From Rhodothermales bacterium (GTDB lineage Bacteria; Bacteroidota; Rhodothermia; Rhodothermales; Bin80), in assembly GCA_958296045.1 (NCBI GenBank), contig CATQHT010000001.1, positions 186,001-250,000 on the forward strand: a stretch of DNA of 64,000 nucleotides, in the 5' to 3' direction. The translations under genes and the position numbers were made by a program. Position 1 is the first letter of the stretch. Every line of letters begins with the position of its first letter. Below the pieces are notes generated by a model, which saw nothing but the letters and a program-made list of their open reading frames with translations, was not told the DNA's origin and ran no database searches. Of this stretch, positions 8,566 through 17,560 are shown piece after piece.

Positions 8566-9714
8566 ATGAACGTGCTCGCTCTGGAGCCGTGGTACGGCGG
8601 CTCGCACAGGAACTTTCTGGATGGACTGGTGCGCCACAGCCGCTACGAAATCCGACGGATCACCATGCCAGCGCGCTTCTGGAAATGGCGCATGCACGGC
8701 GGCGCGGTAACGATCGCGCGCAAAGCCCTCCAGGAAGTGCACGCGGGGTTCGCACCGGATGTCCTGTTTGCGTCAAGTATGGTGAATGTACCAGCGTTTT
8801 TGGCGCTTACACGCCGCCATCTTGGTCGGATTCCGGTGGTATACTACCTGCACGAAAATCAGCTTACGTATCCGATCTCCGACAAGGAAACGCGCGACCT
8901 GGCCTATGCCTACATCAATTACCTGTCGTGCCTGGCCGCGGACCGCATCGTGTTTAACTCCGCGTTTCATTACGAAGAGTTTATGCGCGCCTTGCCGGGG
9001 CTCCTTAAGGTCTTTCCTGACTACACCAATCTCAGCACGGTCCAGGAGATAAGGGAGAAGAGCAGCGTCTTGCACCTGGGGATGGACCTGAAGGCGCATG
9101 ACGCGTTTCTGGAGCCGGACCACGCATTCAGCCTGAATCCTGCTGCGCCCGCTATCGTGCTGTGGAATCAGCGCTGGGAGTACGACAAGAATCCGGCGGC
9201 CTTTTTCCGGCTGATGAGTCGCTTGGACGACTCCGGGCACCGGTTCCGGTTGATACTGGCTGGCAAGCACTTTGAGGAGCAGCCGAACGAGTTTGAGCAG
9301 GCGTTTGAACGTTACGCTGAGCGCATCCTGCATTATGGCTATGCCGAGGATTTCGAGGAGTACAGCCGCCTGCTGCACCGCGCGGATATCGTGGTAAGCA
9401 CTGCGATCCATGAATTCTTTGGCATCGCGGTTATGGAAGCCGTCTATTGCGGGTGTCATCCGGTGTTGCCAGACAGGTTGAGCTATCCCGAGCTTATTCC
9501 TGACTCCCATCACCGACCGCTCCTGCACGCGCCGGTGCTCTACAAAGACTATGATGAGCTGTATGGCATCATGTCGGACCTTTTGGCGGGCCGGGAGCGT
9601 CCGCTGCCACCGGTCGTTCTTCGATCTATGCTTGCCCGGTTGGACTGGACCACACATGTGGATCGCTATGATGAACTGCTAGGAGCCCTGATGCACGAGA
9701 ATCCATCTACCTGA
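8566..9714 (+). CDS. Glycosyltransferase of the DUF3524/GTDC1 type (queuosine-tRNA mannosyltransferase-like)
   Basis: 382 residues. The N-terminus, MNVLALEPWYGGSHRNFLDG followed by 'ITMPARFWKWRMHGGA', is the hallmark of DUF3524. That domain sits in the GTDC1-like glycosyltransferases now assigned to mannosylation of queuosine in tRNA-Asp. The C-terminal half is a GT4-type nucleotide-sugar domain: 'AIVLWNQRWEYDKNPAAFFR', 'LILAGK', and the acidic motif area 'STAIHEFFGIAVMEAVYCG'. No signal peptide or TM segment, so it is cytosolic. No queuosine biosynthesis gene is in the window. The bacterial function is inferred from the family name only. A MazG-like gene follows 4 bp after the stop. Confidence 0.85.
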   Translation: MNVLALEPWYGGSHRNFLDGLVRHSRYEIRRITMPARFWKWRMHGGAVTIARKALQEVHAGFAPDVLFASSMVNVPAFLALTRRHLGRIPVVYYLHENQLTYPISDKETRDLAYAYINYLSCLAADRIVFNSAFHYEEFMRALPGLLKVFPDYTNLSTVQEIREKSSVLHLGMDLKAHDAFLEPDHAFSLNPAAPAIVLWNQRWEYDKNPAAFFRLMSRLDDSGHRFRLILAGKHFEEQPNEFEQAFERYAERILHYGYAEDFEEYSRLLHRADIVVSTAIHEFFGIAVMEAVYCGCHPVLPDRLSYPELIPDSHHRPLLHAPVLYKDYDELYGIMSDLLAGRERPLPPVVLRSMLARLDWTTHVDRYDELLGALMHENPST

Positions 9715-9718
9715 GCCG

Positions 9719-10225
9719 ATGCCTACCTCCCATCAGAGGCGTGTTCGCCAGTTTATGCGGCTGGCTGGCCAGGACACGCCCAAGGATTTAGAGATACCCG
9801 ACGAAGCCACGCGTGTCCTGCGAGCCCGCCTTATTCTGGAGGAGGCCCTAGAAACCGTAGATGCTTTGGGTGTCAGCGTGGCGCTGGGCGACGCGGACCT
9901 CCACTATGATGCACTGCGGCTCACCGTGGAGCGTGAGGCGGACCTGGAGGGGGTGGTGGACGGGTGCGCGGACATCTCTGTGGTAACCATCGGCACCCTT
10001 GTCGCCTTTGGCGTGGACGATGAACCGGTCCTAGAAGAGGTGGACCGCGCCAACCTGCGCAAATTTGGCCCGGGATCCTACGCGCGACAGGACGGCAAAT
10101 GGATCAAGCCGCCCGATTGGGAGCCACCTGATATCATGGGCGCTGTGGGGCTTGGTGGACGAGGCGCGGCTTCCGCGACCCGCGCATCAGGCGACAGCCC
10201 AGCGGAGCAGGGGGCAGAGGCGTAG
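9719..10225 (+). CDS. MazG-like nucleotide pyrophosphohydrolase
   Basis: 168 residues of all-alpha character. The metal-binding signature of the MazG/all-alpha NTP-pyrophosphatase superfamily is seen as 'RLILEEALETVDAL' (ExxE part) and 'VDGCADISVVTIGTL' (ExxD-like part, here DGCAD). 'EVDRANLRKFGPG' and 'WIKPPDWEPPDI' follow, typical of the phage and bacterial MazG-like proteins that act on non-canonical NTPs. The last ~25 residues are low-complexity Ala/Gly/Ser. It starts 4 bp after the glycosyltransferase stop and is probably co-transcribed. It is convergent with icd, separated by 120 bp in which no clear terminator hairpin was found. Confidence 0.8.
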   Translation: MPTSHQRRVRQFMRLAGQDTPKDLEIPDEATRVLRARLILEEALETVDALGVSVALGDADLHYDALRLTVEREADLEGVVDGCADISVVTIGTLVAFGVDDEPVLEEVDRANLRKFGPGSYARQDGKWIKPPDWEPPDIMGAVGLGGRGAASATRASGDSPAEQGAEA

Positions 10226-10345
10226 CAATGCTGCTAAACACCGCGCCAGATGGTAAGGAGGCGGGCATAGGGTCATACGGGCAGGGCCGCCGTACCAAGC
10301 TCACGAAGGCGATGTACCAGACGATCGTGCGTGGACCTATGTGCC

Positions 10346-11593
10346 TTAGGCCATATTCTGGCAGAGCGCAGCGGCAAACTCGCTGCACTTGAGCAACGTT
10401 GCTCCCTTCATCAAACGGTGAAAGTCGTAGGTGACCCTCTTCTGGGAAATAGTCTTCTCCACCGCCTGAACAACGCGGCCAGCCGCCTCATCCCAGCCAA
10501 GGTGGCGCAGCAGCATCTCGCCCGACAGAATCAGTGAACTCGGATTGACCTTGTCGAGCCCAGCATACTTGGGCGCCGTCCCATGCGTGGCCTCAAAAAG
10601 GGCCAAGCCCGTGTCATAGTTGATGTTCGCGCCAGGCGCGATACCGATGCCACCTACCTGCGCCGCCAGCGCATCCGAGATGTAGTCCCCATTGAGATTC
10701 ATGGTCGCGATCACGCTGTACTGCTTCGGACGGGTCAGGATCTGCTGCAGGAACGCGTCCGCGATGACATCCTTGATGATGACCCCGTAACGCTCGATGT
10801 GGTGCCACGGACCCCCCTCGTACGGCACAGCGCCGAACTCATCGCGCGCCACCTCATATCCCCAGTCTCGAAAGCTGCCCTCGGTGAATTTCATGATGTT
10901 GCCCTTGTGCACCAGAGTAACGTTGGGTCGCTTAGCATCGATCGCGTGGCGGATAGCCGCCCGCATGATCCGCCGCGTCCCATCGCGCGAGATGGGTTTG
11001 ATGCCAAAGCCGGAAGACGCCGGGAATCGCACCTTGCTGAAACGATCCGCAAAGGTTTGGGCAAGGAGCGCCTTAAACTCCTCCGTGTCCCGATCGCCGT
11101 GCATAAACTCGATGCCGGCATAGATGTCTTCCGAATTTTCGCGGAAGATGATCATATCCACGTACTCTGGGTTTCTGACCGGCGAAGGAACGCCTCGGAA
11201 GTAGCGTGTGGGCCGCACGCATGCGTACAGGTCCAACCTTTGGCGGAGTGCGACGTTGAGGCTGCGAATGCCGCCGCCGACCGGCGTGGTGAGCGGCCCC
11301 TTGATGGCCACCCGCAACTCGCGGATCGCGTCAAGCGTCTCGTTGGGCAGCCACTCACCCGTGGTTTTGTAAGCTTTGTCTCCCGCAAAGATCTCGTGCC
11401 AGACGATTTGGCGCTCGCCACCATAGGCCACGTCTACCGCATGGTCGATGACTTGGCGGGCTGCGCGCCAGATGTCAGGTCCTATGCCGTCGCCTTCGAT
11501 GAACGGGATGACAGGATGGTTCGGGACCGTCAGGTTGCCTGCGGCATCAGCCTTGATTCGCGTGCCCGCGGTGGCTGCGTGCGTGGTTGTCAT
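10346..11593 (-). CDS. icd: Isocitrate dehydrogenase (NADP+)
   Basis: 415 residues from the ATG at 11593; the frame is open to 11752 but the bacterial Icd length (~416) fits the inner ATG. Landmarks: [15 protein letters not shown] near the N-terminus, the substrate loop [17 protein letters not shown] (including the serine that is phosphorylated by AceK in Escherichia coli), [15 protein letters not shown] '[14 protein letters not shown]', metal-binding 'LNGDYISDA' and the NADP-binding '[17 protein letters not shown]'. The Lys-Tyr of that last motif supports NADP specificity. It catalyses oxidative decarboxylation of isocitrate in the TCA cycle. It is divergent from pdhA across a 247-bp region, so the two share a regulatory gap. 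Confidence 0.97.
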   Translation of the reverse strand: MTTTHAATAGTRIKADAAGNLTVPNHPVIPFIEGDGIGPDIWRAARQVIDHAVDVAYGGERQIVWHEIFAGDKAYKTTGEWLPNETLDAIRELRVAIKGPLTTPVGGGIRSLNVALRQRLDLYACVRPTRYFRGVPSPVRNPEYVDMIIFRENSEDIYAGIEFMHGDRDTEEFKALLAQTFADRFSKVRFPASSGFGIKPISRDGTRRIMRAAIRHAIDAKRPNVTLVHKGNIMKFTEGSFRDWGYEVARDEFGAVPYEGGPWHHIERYGVIIKDVIADAFLQQILTRPKQYSVIATMNLNGDYISDALAAQVGGIGIAPGANINYDTGLALFEATHGTAPKYAGLDKVNPSSLILSGEMLLRHLGWDEAAGRVVQAVEKTISQKRVTYDFHRLMKGATLLKCSEFAAALCQNMA

Positions 11594-11840
11594 AGGATCG
11601 AAAGGATACCTCGTGCTAGTGGGTTCACACCAGTGGTAAACATGATATGCAGCTTGGCGGGTCCCGCCGATTGGGAGATGGAGCGAAAATCCCGTGAATG
11701 GCTGGACCGCTGACGTGCATACCGGGTTTGGCGCACGCCGCTGGCACTGCACCGGGGATCCAAAGGGGACGCTGGGCGTAACTCAAAAGCTGTAGGCGGC
11801 GGCGACAAGGAGTCAGGAGTATTTTGCACGGGTAACAATT

Positions 11841-12965
11841 ATGACCACCACGGACAGTATTACCAGCGCAGCGGATGTCGCCGACGCGCCATCCAATGGT
11901 CTCGAGGCTTCGCGGCCCGAGCACATCACGTTTACCACCACGTTTCGGTCTTACCCAGCCGAAGGTGATACGCACGGGGACCTTGGATTGTACCGTGACG
12001 GGGTGGTAGCTCTGTACCGGGACATGCTGCTGCAGCGCCGGTTCGAGGAGCGTGCCGCGCAGATGTACGGCAAACAGAAGATCGGCGGTTTTCTTCACCT
12101 GTACAATGGTCAGGAAGCGATTTCCACCGGCTCCGCGCAGGCGCTCAACATGGGGCTAGACACCGTGATAACCGCGTACCGCGACCATGGCTTGGCGCTG
12201 GCGGTGGGCATGGAACCAGGCGAATGCATGGCGGAGCTGTTCGGTCGCATCGACGGCTGTTCGCAGGGCAAAGGGGGCTCCATGCACTTTTTTTCGCGCG
12301 AGAAGGGCATGTATGGCGGGCATGGCATCGTGGGCGCCCACATCCCGCTAGCCACCGGGATCGCCTTCGCACACAAGTACAAGCGTGACGGAGGGATATG
12401 CGTCTGCTATCTGGGGGATGGTGCCGTCTGGCAGGGGGCGTTTCATGAGGCGCTCAACCTTGCTGGCCTGTACAAGTTGCCGGTGATCTACGTTATCGAG
12501 AACAATCAATATGCGATGGGCACCTCTGTGGAGCGGGCCGCGGCCGATGTGGACCTATATAAGCAGAGCGTCTCCTATGCGATGCCGGGCTCTTTGGTCA
12601 ACGGCATGGACGTGTTCAGCGTTATGCGCGCGATGCGTGACCATGCGGATATGGCGCGCCGCAATCAGCCTTCCGTCGTTGAGATCCGCACGTACCGGTA
12701 CCGGGGACATTCCATGAGCGATCCGGGCAAGTATCGCACGCGGGAAGAGCTGGAGAAAAATAAGGACCAGGATCCGATCCTGCGGCTTAAGGCCTACCTG
12801 CTGCGAGAAGACCTCGCCAACGAAAGCGAGCTTGCTGTGGTGGATCGCTCGGTGAAGCGGGAGGTTTTAGAAGCCGTAGACTTCGCAGCCCGCAGCCCGC
12901 AGCCGCCTTTGGAAGCCATCTATGACCATGTATACACCGAGGAAGGGTTTCCCTTTTTGCAGTGA
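11841..12965 (+). CDS. pdhA: Pyruvate dehydrogenase E1 component, alpha subunit
   Basis: 374 residues. The thiamine-diphosphate motif is GDGAVWQGAFHEALN...ENNQYAMGTS (GDG to NN spacing typical), with 'GFLHLYNGQEA' and 'RDHGLALAVGM' upstream and the phosphorylation-loop region 'YRYRGHSMSDPGKYR'. About 45 extra N-terminal residues (Ser/Thr/Ala-rich) precede the conserved fold, possibly a linker for complex assembly. With pdhB and pdhC it forms the E1-E2 core of the pyruvate dehydrogenase complex, oxidising pyruvate to acetyl-CoA. E3 is not in the window. The spacing to pdhB is 38 bp. Confidence 0.96.
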   Translation: MTTTDSITSAADVADAPSNGLEASRPEHITFTTTFRSYPAEGDTHGDLGLYRDGVVALYRDMLLQRRFEERAAQMYGKQKIGGFLHLYNGQEAISTGSAQALNMGLDTVITAYRDHGLALAVGMEPGECMAELFGRIDGCSQGKGGSMHFFSREKGMYGGHGIVGAHIPLATGIAFAHKYKRDGGICVCYLGDGAVWQGAFHEALNLAGLYKLPVIYVIENNQYAMGTSVERAAADVDLYKQSVSYAMPGSLVNGMDVFSVMRAMRDHADMARRNQPSVVEIRTYRYRGHSMSDPGKYRTREELEKNKDQDPILRLKAYLLREDLANESELAVVDRSVKREVLEAVDFAARSPQPPLEAIYDHVYTEEGFPFLQ

Positions 12966-13003
12966 TCGGGCCGCGGGCAATTTGAATTGATAAAGCATCG
13001 GCA

Positions 13004-13987
13004 ATGGCGAAACTGCAGCTCCGTGAAGCGATTCGTGCGGCCATGGTGGAAGAGATGGCACGCGACGGTGACATTTTCCTGATGGGCGAAGAGGTGGCCG
13101 AATATAACGGTGCCTACAAGGTGAGCGAAGGCATGCAGGACTTGTTCGGCGCTGACCGAGTGATCGATACCCCTATCAGTGAGAACGGCTTTGCTGGGTT
13201 GGGGCTGGGGGCGGCCATGAGCGGTTTGCGCCCCATCATCGAGTTTATGACGTGGAACTTCGCGTTTGTCGCGATGGACCAGATTGTCAACAACGCAGCG
13301 AAGATCCGGTACATGTCGGGCGGGCAGTTCAGCTTTCCTATCGTGTTTCGGGGGCCCAATGGCGCTGCCGGGCAGCTGGCGGCTACGCACAACTCGTCGG
13401 TGGAGTCCGTCTACAGTTGCTTTCCTGGGCTGAAGGTGATTTCTATTTCCAATCCCGACGATGCTAAGGGCTTGCTCAAGTCCGCTATCCGGGACAACGA
13501 TCCAGTGGTCTTTCTCGAGAGCGAGTTCATGTATGGGATGCGGGGCGAGGTGTCCGATGAGGAGGACTACCTGATACCGATCGGGAAGGCGCGCATCGCG
13601 CGCGACGGTGATGCGGTAACTATTGTCGGACACAACAAGAGCTACTGGCGCGCGATGGAGGCTGCCGAAATGCTGGAGGTGGATGGATACCATGCGGAGG
13701 TCATTGATCCACGCACGATCCGTCCATTTGATTGGGACACGGTAATCCGATCTGTCAAAAAGACCAACCGTTTGGTCATCGTTGACGAAAGCAACCCGTT
13801 TGCCAGCGTGTCGTCAGAGATCGCTTTTCAGATTCAATCGCGCTGTTTCGACTATCTCGACGCTCCTGTGCGCCGGGTCACAGCGAAGGACACTCCTGCG
13901 CCGTATGCAAAGAACCTGATGACGTATTACCTGCCCAGCGCGGAGGACACATATCGTGCGTGCCGCGATGTGATGTACCTGGACTAA
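13004..13987 (+). CDS. pdhB: Pyruvate dehydrogenase E1 component, beta subunit
   Basis: 327 residues, the normal length for the bacterial beta subunit. Seen: MAKLQLREAIRAAMVEEM, 'FLMGEEVAEYNGAYKV' (active-site glutamate region), 'DTPISENGFAGLGLGAAM', 'FAFVAMDQIVNNAAKIRYMSGG', 'RGPNGAAGQLAATHNSS' and the C-terminal transketolase fold with 'EVIDPRTIRPFDWDT'. It pairs with PdhA to make the ThDP site. The E2 gene follows after a 377-bp gap, so pdhC may be transcribed separately. Confidence 0.96.
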   Translation: MAKLQLREAIRAAMVEEMARDGDIFLMGEEVAEYNGAYKVSEGMQDLFGADRVIDTPISENGFAGLGLGAAMSGLRPIIEFMTWNFAFVAMDQIVNNAAKIRYMSGGQFSFPIVFRGPNGAAGQLAATHNSSVESVYSCFPGLKVISISNPDDAKGLLKSAIRDNDPVVFLESEFMYGMRGEVSDEEDYLIPIGKARIARDGDAVTIVGHNKSYWRAMEAAEMLEVDGYHAEVIDPRTIRPFDWDTVIRSVKKTNRLVIVDESNPFASVSSEIAFQIQSRCFDYLDAPVRRVTAKDTPAPYAKNLMTYYLPSAEDTYRACRDVMYLD

Positions 13988-14364
13988 GCGCGACCGAGTA
14001 GTCAGTGAGGACAGTAGGTTCTTCAGCACAGCGAGTCACTGGGTCCCAAGCACGGACCGCACCTTACATGACCCAGGCAAAGAGCGTACGGTTGGCCAAA
14101 CATATCCGGGCTAAGCGTGGCGGCAGGGCCTGGGCGAACCACCTAGTGGCTGCGCCCAGGAGGGTTTATCGCGGGGCGCAGCACCGCAAGAGCATCACAA
14201 AGAACGGCAACGGGGCTCTGGTGGAGTATGACAGGTAGTGGGGTGCGTATAGATGCCGCGCTCAGCTGCGGCGCAGGTTGCCCCAGGTTGCCCCAGGTTG
14301 CCCAGCCCGTGCCTGAGAATGTCAGCCCCCGCAGGTACGCGCAATCGTTCACAAATCCATTAGC
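13988..14364. other. 377-bp gap between pdhB and pdhC
   Basis: No gene is recognised; the open frames in it look random. It contains a short tandem repeat at 14271-14300 (see that entry). The gap is unusual for a pdh operon, which normally has E1 and E2 genes adjacent, and may reflect an old insertion/deletion or hold a promoter for pdhC. Confidence 0.6.
14271..14300. repeat. Short tandem repeat, 10-bp unit (about three copies)
   Basis: Three consecutive decamers: GCGCAGGTTG then CCCCAGGTTG twice, followed by a partial CCCAG. It lies 65 bp upstream of the pdhC start. Slippage could vary the spacing of a promoter, but no promoter is identified. Confidence 0.7.
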
Positions 14365-15618
14365 ATGCCGATAGCAGTAGAGATGCCCAAGATGACGGAC
14401 ACCATGGAAGAGGGTGTCCTGATTCAGTGGAATGTGGACGAGGGCGCGCAGGTGGCGGCCGGTGACATCATTGCGCAGGTGGAGACTGATAAGGCGACGA
14501 TGGACGTCGAAGCCTATGATGACGGGGTGTTGCTGCGCCGTGTAGCCGCCGAGGGTGAGGCGCTGTCCATCGGTGCACTCATTGCGGTGTTGGGTCAGAT
14601 AGGCGAAGACGTGGATGCGTTCTTAGCTGGCCGAGGCAAGGAGTCAGCATCTGCGTCCGCTCCTTCACAGGCCGTTGCCTCAGATTCGGCCTCTTCGCCG
14701 ACCGCGTCGGCGACACCGGCCGCCAGCAACACTTTGTCCACTGGTCGTCTTAGGGCATCACCCTTGGCCCGGCGGATGGCCAAAGATCACGGGTTGGAGC
14801 TTGGAACGCTCACAGGATCTGGCCCGAAGGGGCGTATCATCAAGCGAGACATCGAGACCCAATTGGCGCGTCCAGCGCCCGCTGTGGTGCCGATGCCAGA
14901 GCCTTCCCGGAAGCTGGTTAGGCGTTATACGTCTGTGCCTCTGACGCCTATGCGCAAGACTATCGCGCGGCGTTTGGCAGCGAGCAAGTATACGGCGCCG
15001 CACTTCTATCTCACAGTCGACGTGGCTATGGAGCGGGCCATCGAGGCCAGGCGTCGGATGAATGCCGATGCACACGAGCACGGTGGCACCAAGGTGTCAT
15101 TCAATGATCTGGTAACTAAGGCATGCGGCGTGGCCCTGGAGCAGCATCCAGCCGTCAACAGCTCCTTCAATCTGGAGGACAACGAGATTAGGCAGCACGG
15201 ATACGTGGACATCGGCTTCGCGGTGGCTATTGATGATGGCCTAGTTACGCCCGTGGTGCGGGATGTGCCTGGCAAGGGCTTGGGCGCCATTGCGACGGAG
15301 TCCGCGGGCCTAGCTCAGCGCGCGCGTGCACGTCAACTGCAGCCGCCAGAGATGGAGGGTTCCACCTTTACCACCAGCAACCTCGGGATGCTAGGCATCC
15401 AGGAGTTCACCGCCATCATCAATCCGCCCAATGCGTGCATCTTGGCTATTGGTGCTATCCGCGATGTGCCCGTCGTCCAAGACGGCCAGGTGGTGCCAGG
15501 CAAGCGCATGAAGCTAACGTTGTCTTGCGACCACCGTGTGGTGGATGGCGCGACGGGTGCGCGCTATTTGGCTTCGTTGCGCAGACTCTTGGAAGAACCG
15601 CTCCTCTTGCTCATGTAG
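14365..15618 (+). CDS. pdhC: Dihydrolipoamide acetyltransferase (E2) of pyruvate dehydrogenase
   Basis: 417 residues with the E2 order: one N-terminal lipoyl domain (VETDKATMDVE with the lipoylated Lys), a Ser/Ala/Pro linker (about residues 93-130), a peripheral-subunit-binding domain (ASPLARRMAKDHGLELGTL...GPKGRIIKRDIE) and the catalytic acyltransferase domain ending CDHRVVDGATGARYL (His/Asp pair of the HxxxD active site). It transfers acetyl groups from E1 to CoA and forms the complex core. It ends 3 bp before the metallophosphoesterase start. Confidence 0.96.
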   Translation: MPIAVEMPKMTDTMEEGVLIQWNVDEGAQVAAGDIIAQVETDKATMDVEAYDDGVLLRRVAAEGEALSIGALIAVLGQIGEDVDAFLAGRGKESASASAPSQAVASDSASSPTASATPAASNTLSTGRLRASPLARRMAKDHGLELGTLTGSGPKGRIIKRDIETQLARPAPAVVPMPEPSRKLVRRYTSVPLTPMRKTIARRLAASKYTAPHFYLTVDVAMERAIEARRRMNADAHEHGGTKVSFNDLVTKACGVALEQHPAVNSSFNLEDNEIRQHGYVDIGFAVAIDDGLVTPVVRDVPGKGLGAIATESAGLAQRARARQLQPPEMEGSTFTTSNLGMLGIQEFTAIINPPNACILAIGAIRDVPVVQDGQVVPGKRMKLTLSCDHRVVDGATGARYLASLRRLLEEPLLLLM

Positions 15619-15621
15619 CGG

Positions 15622-16437
15622 GTGGTCTGGTCCCAAAGCAGGATAGTACACCTGTCAGACCTGCATATGGGTCGGTCCGCGGGACCGGCTATAGGTCGGG
15701 CGCTGCTTAAGAGCATCAATGCCGCCCGCGCCGACCTTGTGGTAGTAACTGGAGACCTGGTGCAGCGAGCGCATCGCTTTCACTACAGGCGTGCAAAAGA
15801 CTGGCTGGCGCGCGTGCACGCGCCGCTATTGGTCGTCCCGGGCAACCACGACCTGTATTCGTGGATGTACCGCCCATGGATGCGTATCACGGTACCGCGG
15901 GGGCGGTATCGCCGCATGGTCGGCAGCCATGTGGCCACAACCTGGCACGATCCGGGCGTAAGCGTGCTGGGGCTCGATTCGGCCACCCCGTGGACTATCC
16001 AGCGGGGGCGCTGTACGCCGGCGCACGTACGCCGTATGCGCAGGCATTTCGGGGGGTGTAGTGCAGGTGTTGCGAGAGTGCTGGCGGTGCACCATCCGCT
16101 CGTAGAGGTGAATCCGGCATTTGGCCGCGACCTAGCCAAAGGAGCGGAAGAGGTGGCGCTGGCGGCTGCGCATTGTGGCGTTGATCTCCTGCTTTTTGGG
16201 CACTGGCACCTGTCATTGGCGTGCGCCATCCGGCTTGGGGGTCGCCAGATGGTGGTGTCCTTGGCTGGAACGGCATCCAGCGACCGATACCGCTCGCCGC
16301 AGGAGGGCGTGAACGCCTATCACCAGATCGAGGTAACGCGGTCGGATATCGTAGTGGAAGAGTGGCGGTTTTGTCGTGCTGATGCGGCATTCAAAGCCGC
16401 CTCACGACGCACCTTTGCGCGCCAGAGGTATGGTTAA
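15622..16437 (+). CDS. Calcineurin-like metallophosphoesterase
   Basis: 271 residues from a GTG at 15622, 3 bp after pdhC, so probably co-transcribed. The dinuclear-metal motifs are in order: 'VHLSDLHMG' (DxH), 'VVTGDLVQ' (GDxxx), 'VPGNHDLYSW' (GNHD), 'LAVHHPL' and 'LLFGHWH' (GHxH). This is the class III cyclic-nucleotide-phosphodiesterase-like (CpdA/Icc) arrangement. No signal peptide, so it is likely cytosolic. The substrate is unknown; cyclic nucleotides or phospho-esters are the family precedent. Confidence 0.9.
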   Translation: MVWSQSRIVHLSDLHMGRSAGPAIGRALLKSINAARADLVVVTGDLVQRAHRFHYRRAKDWLARVHAPLLVVPGNHDLYSWMYRPWMRITVPRGRYRRMVGSHVATTWHDPGVSVLGLDSATPWTIQRGRCTPAHVRRMRRHFGGCSAGVARVLAVHHPLVEVNPAFGRDLAKGAEEVALAAAHCGVDLLLFGHWHLSLACAIRLGGRQMVVSLAGTASSDRYRSPQEGVNAYHQIEVTRSDIVVEEWRFCRADAAFKAASRRTFARQRYG

Positions 16438-16844
16438 GTATCCCTGCGTGGTGGGTGCACGCCGGCGCTTCGTGAGTACCCCACAGAGGGTGTGGTCCAC
16501 AGGACGCTGACCTAGCTGGCGCAGTTACCGGTGATGTGGAGCCTTAGGCCTATCTAGAATGACGCTGATGCTACAGGCGTTGACGATATGTGCGAGGCAT
16601 GTGCAGTCTGGTGCAACGGGGATCTGCATGCCATAGTGGCTTACATCAGGCGCCAATGCAACTCTGAGGTGCAGCGCCCGCAGAACAGGTCAGCATGCTT
16701 GTGCGTGGAGGCGGAAGGTAGTGAGAAAACAGGTTGAGTGCACATGCTGGCGATCTCTGCTAAATAGAGCCGCCGGTGACGTTCAGCATGGGGAGGCAGC
16801 GGCGTGGACAGGGTAAGCCATCAGGCTAAAGGCGAATGTCCAAC
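16438..16844. other. Non-coding stretch after the metallophosphoesterase gene
   Basis: About 400 bp without a supportable gene on either strand. It is flanked by IS21-type debris to the right and may itself be eroded mobile DNA. No RNA gene was recognised. Confidence 0.5.
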
Positions 16845-16882
16845 GACAACTAGAATTGAGACCAGCGACAATTAGAATTGAG
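16845..16882. repeat. Two 16-bp direct repeats, probable IS21-type end
   Basis: GACAACTAGAATTGAG and GACAATTAGAATTGAG (one difference) are separated by 6 bp. Multiple short repeats near the termini are a family trait of IS21 elements. These lie on the istB side of the IS21 debris at 17.0-19.6 kb, so they may mark the original outer end of that element. Inference from position and repeat style. Confidence 0.45.
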
Positions 16883-16896
16883 GCTCGGGAGGAGGT

Positions 16897-16940
16897 GACT
16901 CCCCGGCTGAGCAGCGAGCTGCTCAGCCGGGGAGTCTTTT
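16897..16940. terminator. Perfect 19-bp inverted repeat followed by TTTT
   Basis: Arms 16897-16915 and 16918-16936 (GACTCCCCGGCTGAGCAGC and its complement) are separated by GA and followed by TTTT. This is the form of an intrinsic terminator for plus-strand transcription coming from the pdhC/phosphoesterase direction. The uninterrupted symmetry and its position next to the IS21-like repeats also allow a palindromic IS or REP-like origin. Confidence 0.55.
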
Positions 16941-17040
16941 CGATTTCGTAGGCGTTCAGGGGTCCGTACCGCGTTCGTTCGGGGTAAAGATACTGCTGCA
17001 TGGGAGACATATGATTCAGGTATTTCCTTGTTTGGTTGGC

Positions 17041-17560
17041 GTTGGTTGGAGGCTTCCAGTCATCCGCTGTGGTAGTGCTGCAGGAGCCCGTCTAGGGCGG
17101 CGGACACCCTCACCATAGGCGTGCCGTTGATTTCCGCTTGGCTGAAGGCAACGGGGCGGGCGGGTGGTCCGCAGGCTGTCCCGTTTGGTCGATAACCGTT
17201 TCCTCGCGGGGCCGCTTTCGTGCGGTCTCTGTAGCCATCGTACAGGCCCTCGGTGCGCTCTGGGCTGTGCTGGAGGCATACCAGGGTGTCCAGGCTGAGG
17301 CCGTCGGATATGCCTTTCTCGCGTGTCCCTGAGCATCATACGGCGATGCGGAGCCGTGCAACCCAGAGCACAGAGCAAGGACATCTCACCGCTGTTTGGT
17401 GGACTGAAGGGGATCCTGTGTGCTCCCAGGTTCCGGCAGCCGCCTTCCAAGTGCACGCTCAGGTCATGATGGATGCGAATGGGCGGCCGCGTTTGATCAC
17501 AGACCTCCGAGATCTTCTCCAGCGGGTATCCGCAATTCCGCTGCTTATTGACCCGGTGCT
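17041..17560 (-). pseudogene. Decayed istB (IS21 helper ATPase) copy
   Basis: The minus strand translated across frames gives 'GYPLEKISEVCDQTRPPIRIHHDLSVHLEGG', 'FSPPNSGEMSLLCALG' and 'RPQPGHPGMPPA'. These line up with the intact IstB at 18389-19189 ('GLPLEKTMDTFDRGRLPVRIDHHVSVLLEGG', Walker A GPPGSGKTHLLCALG). The Walker A lysine region is corrupted and several frameshifts and stops occur. At the left, GGCTTCCAGTC near 17051 matches the istB 3' end. It is therefore a degraded second copy of the same element's istB. Confidence 0.65.

Noticed and set aside
13988..14364. Possible small RNA or tRNA in the pdhB-pdhC gap
   Set aside because: No tRNA-like arms, T-loop sequence or convincing long hairpin was found; only a 10-bp tandem repeat.
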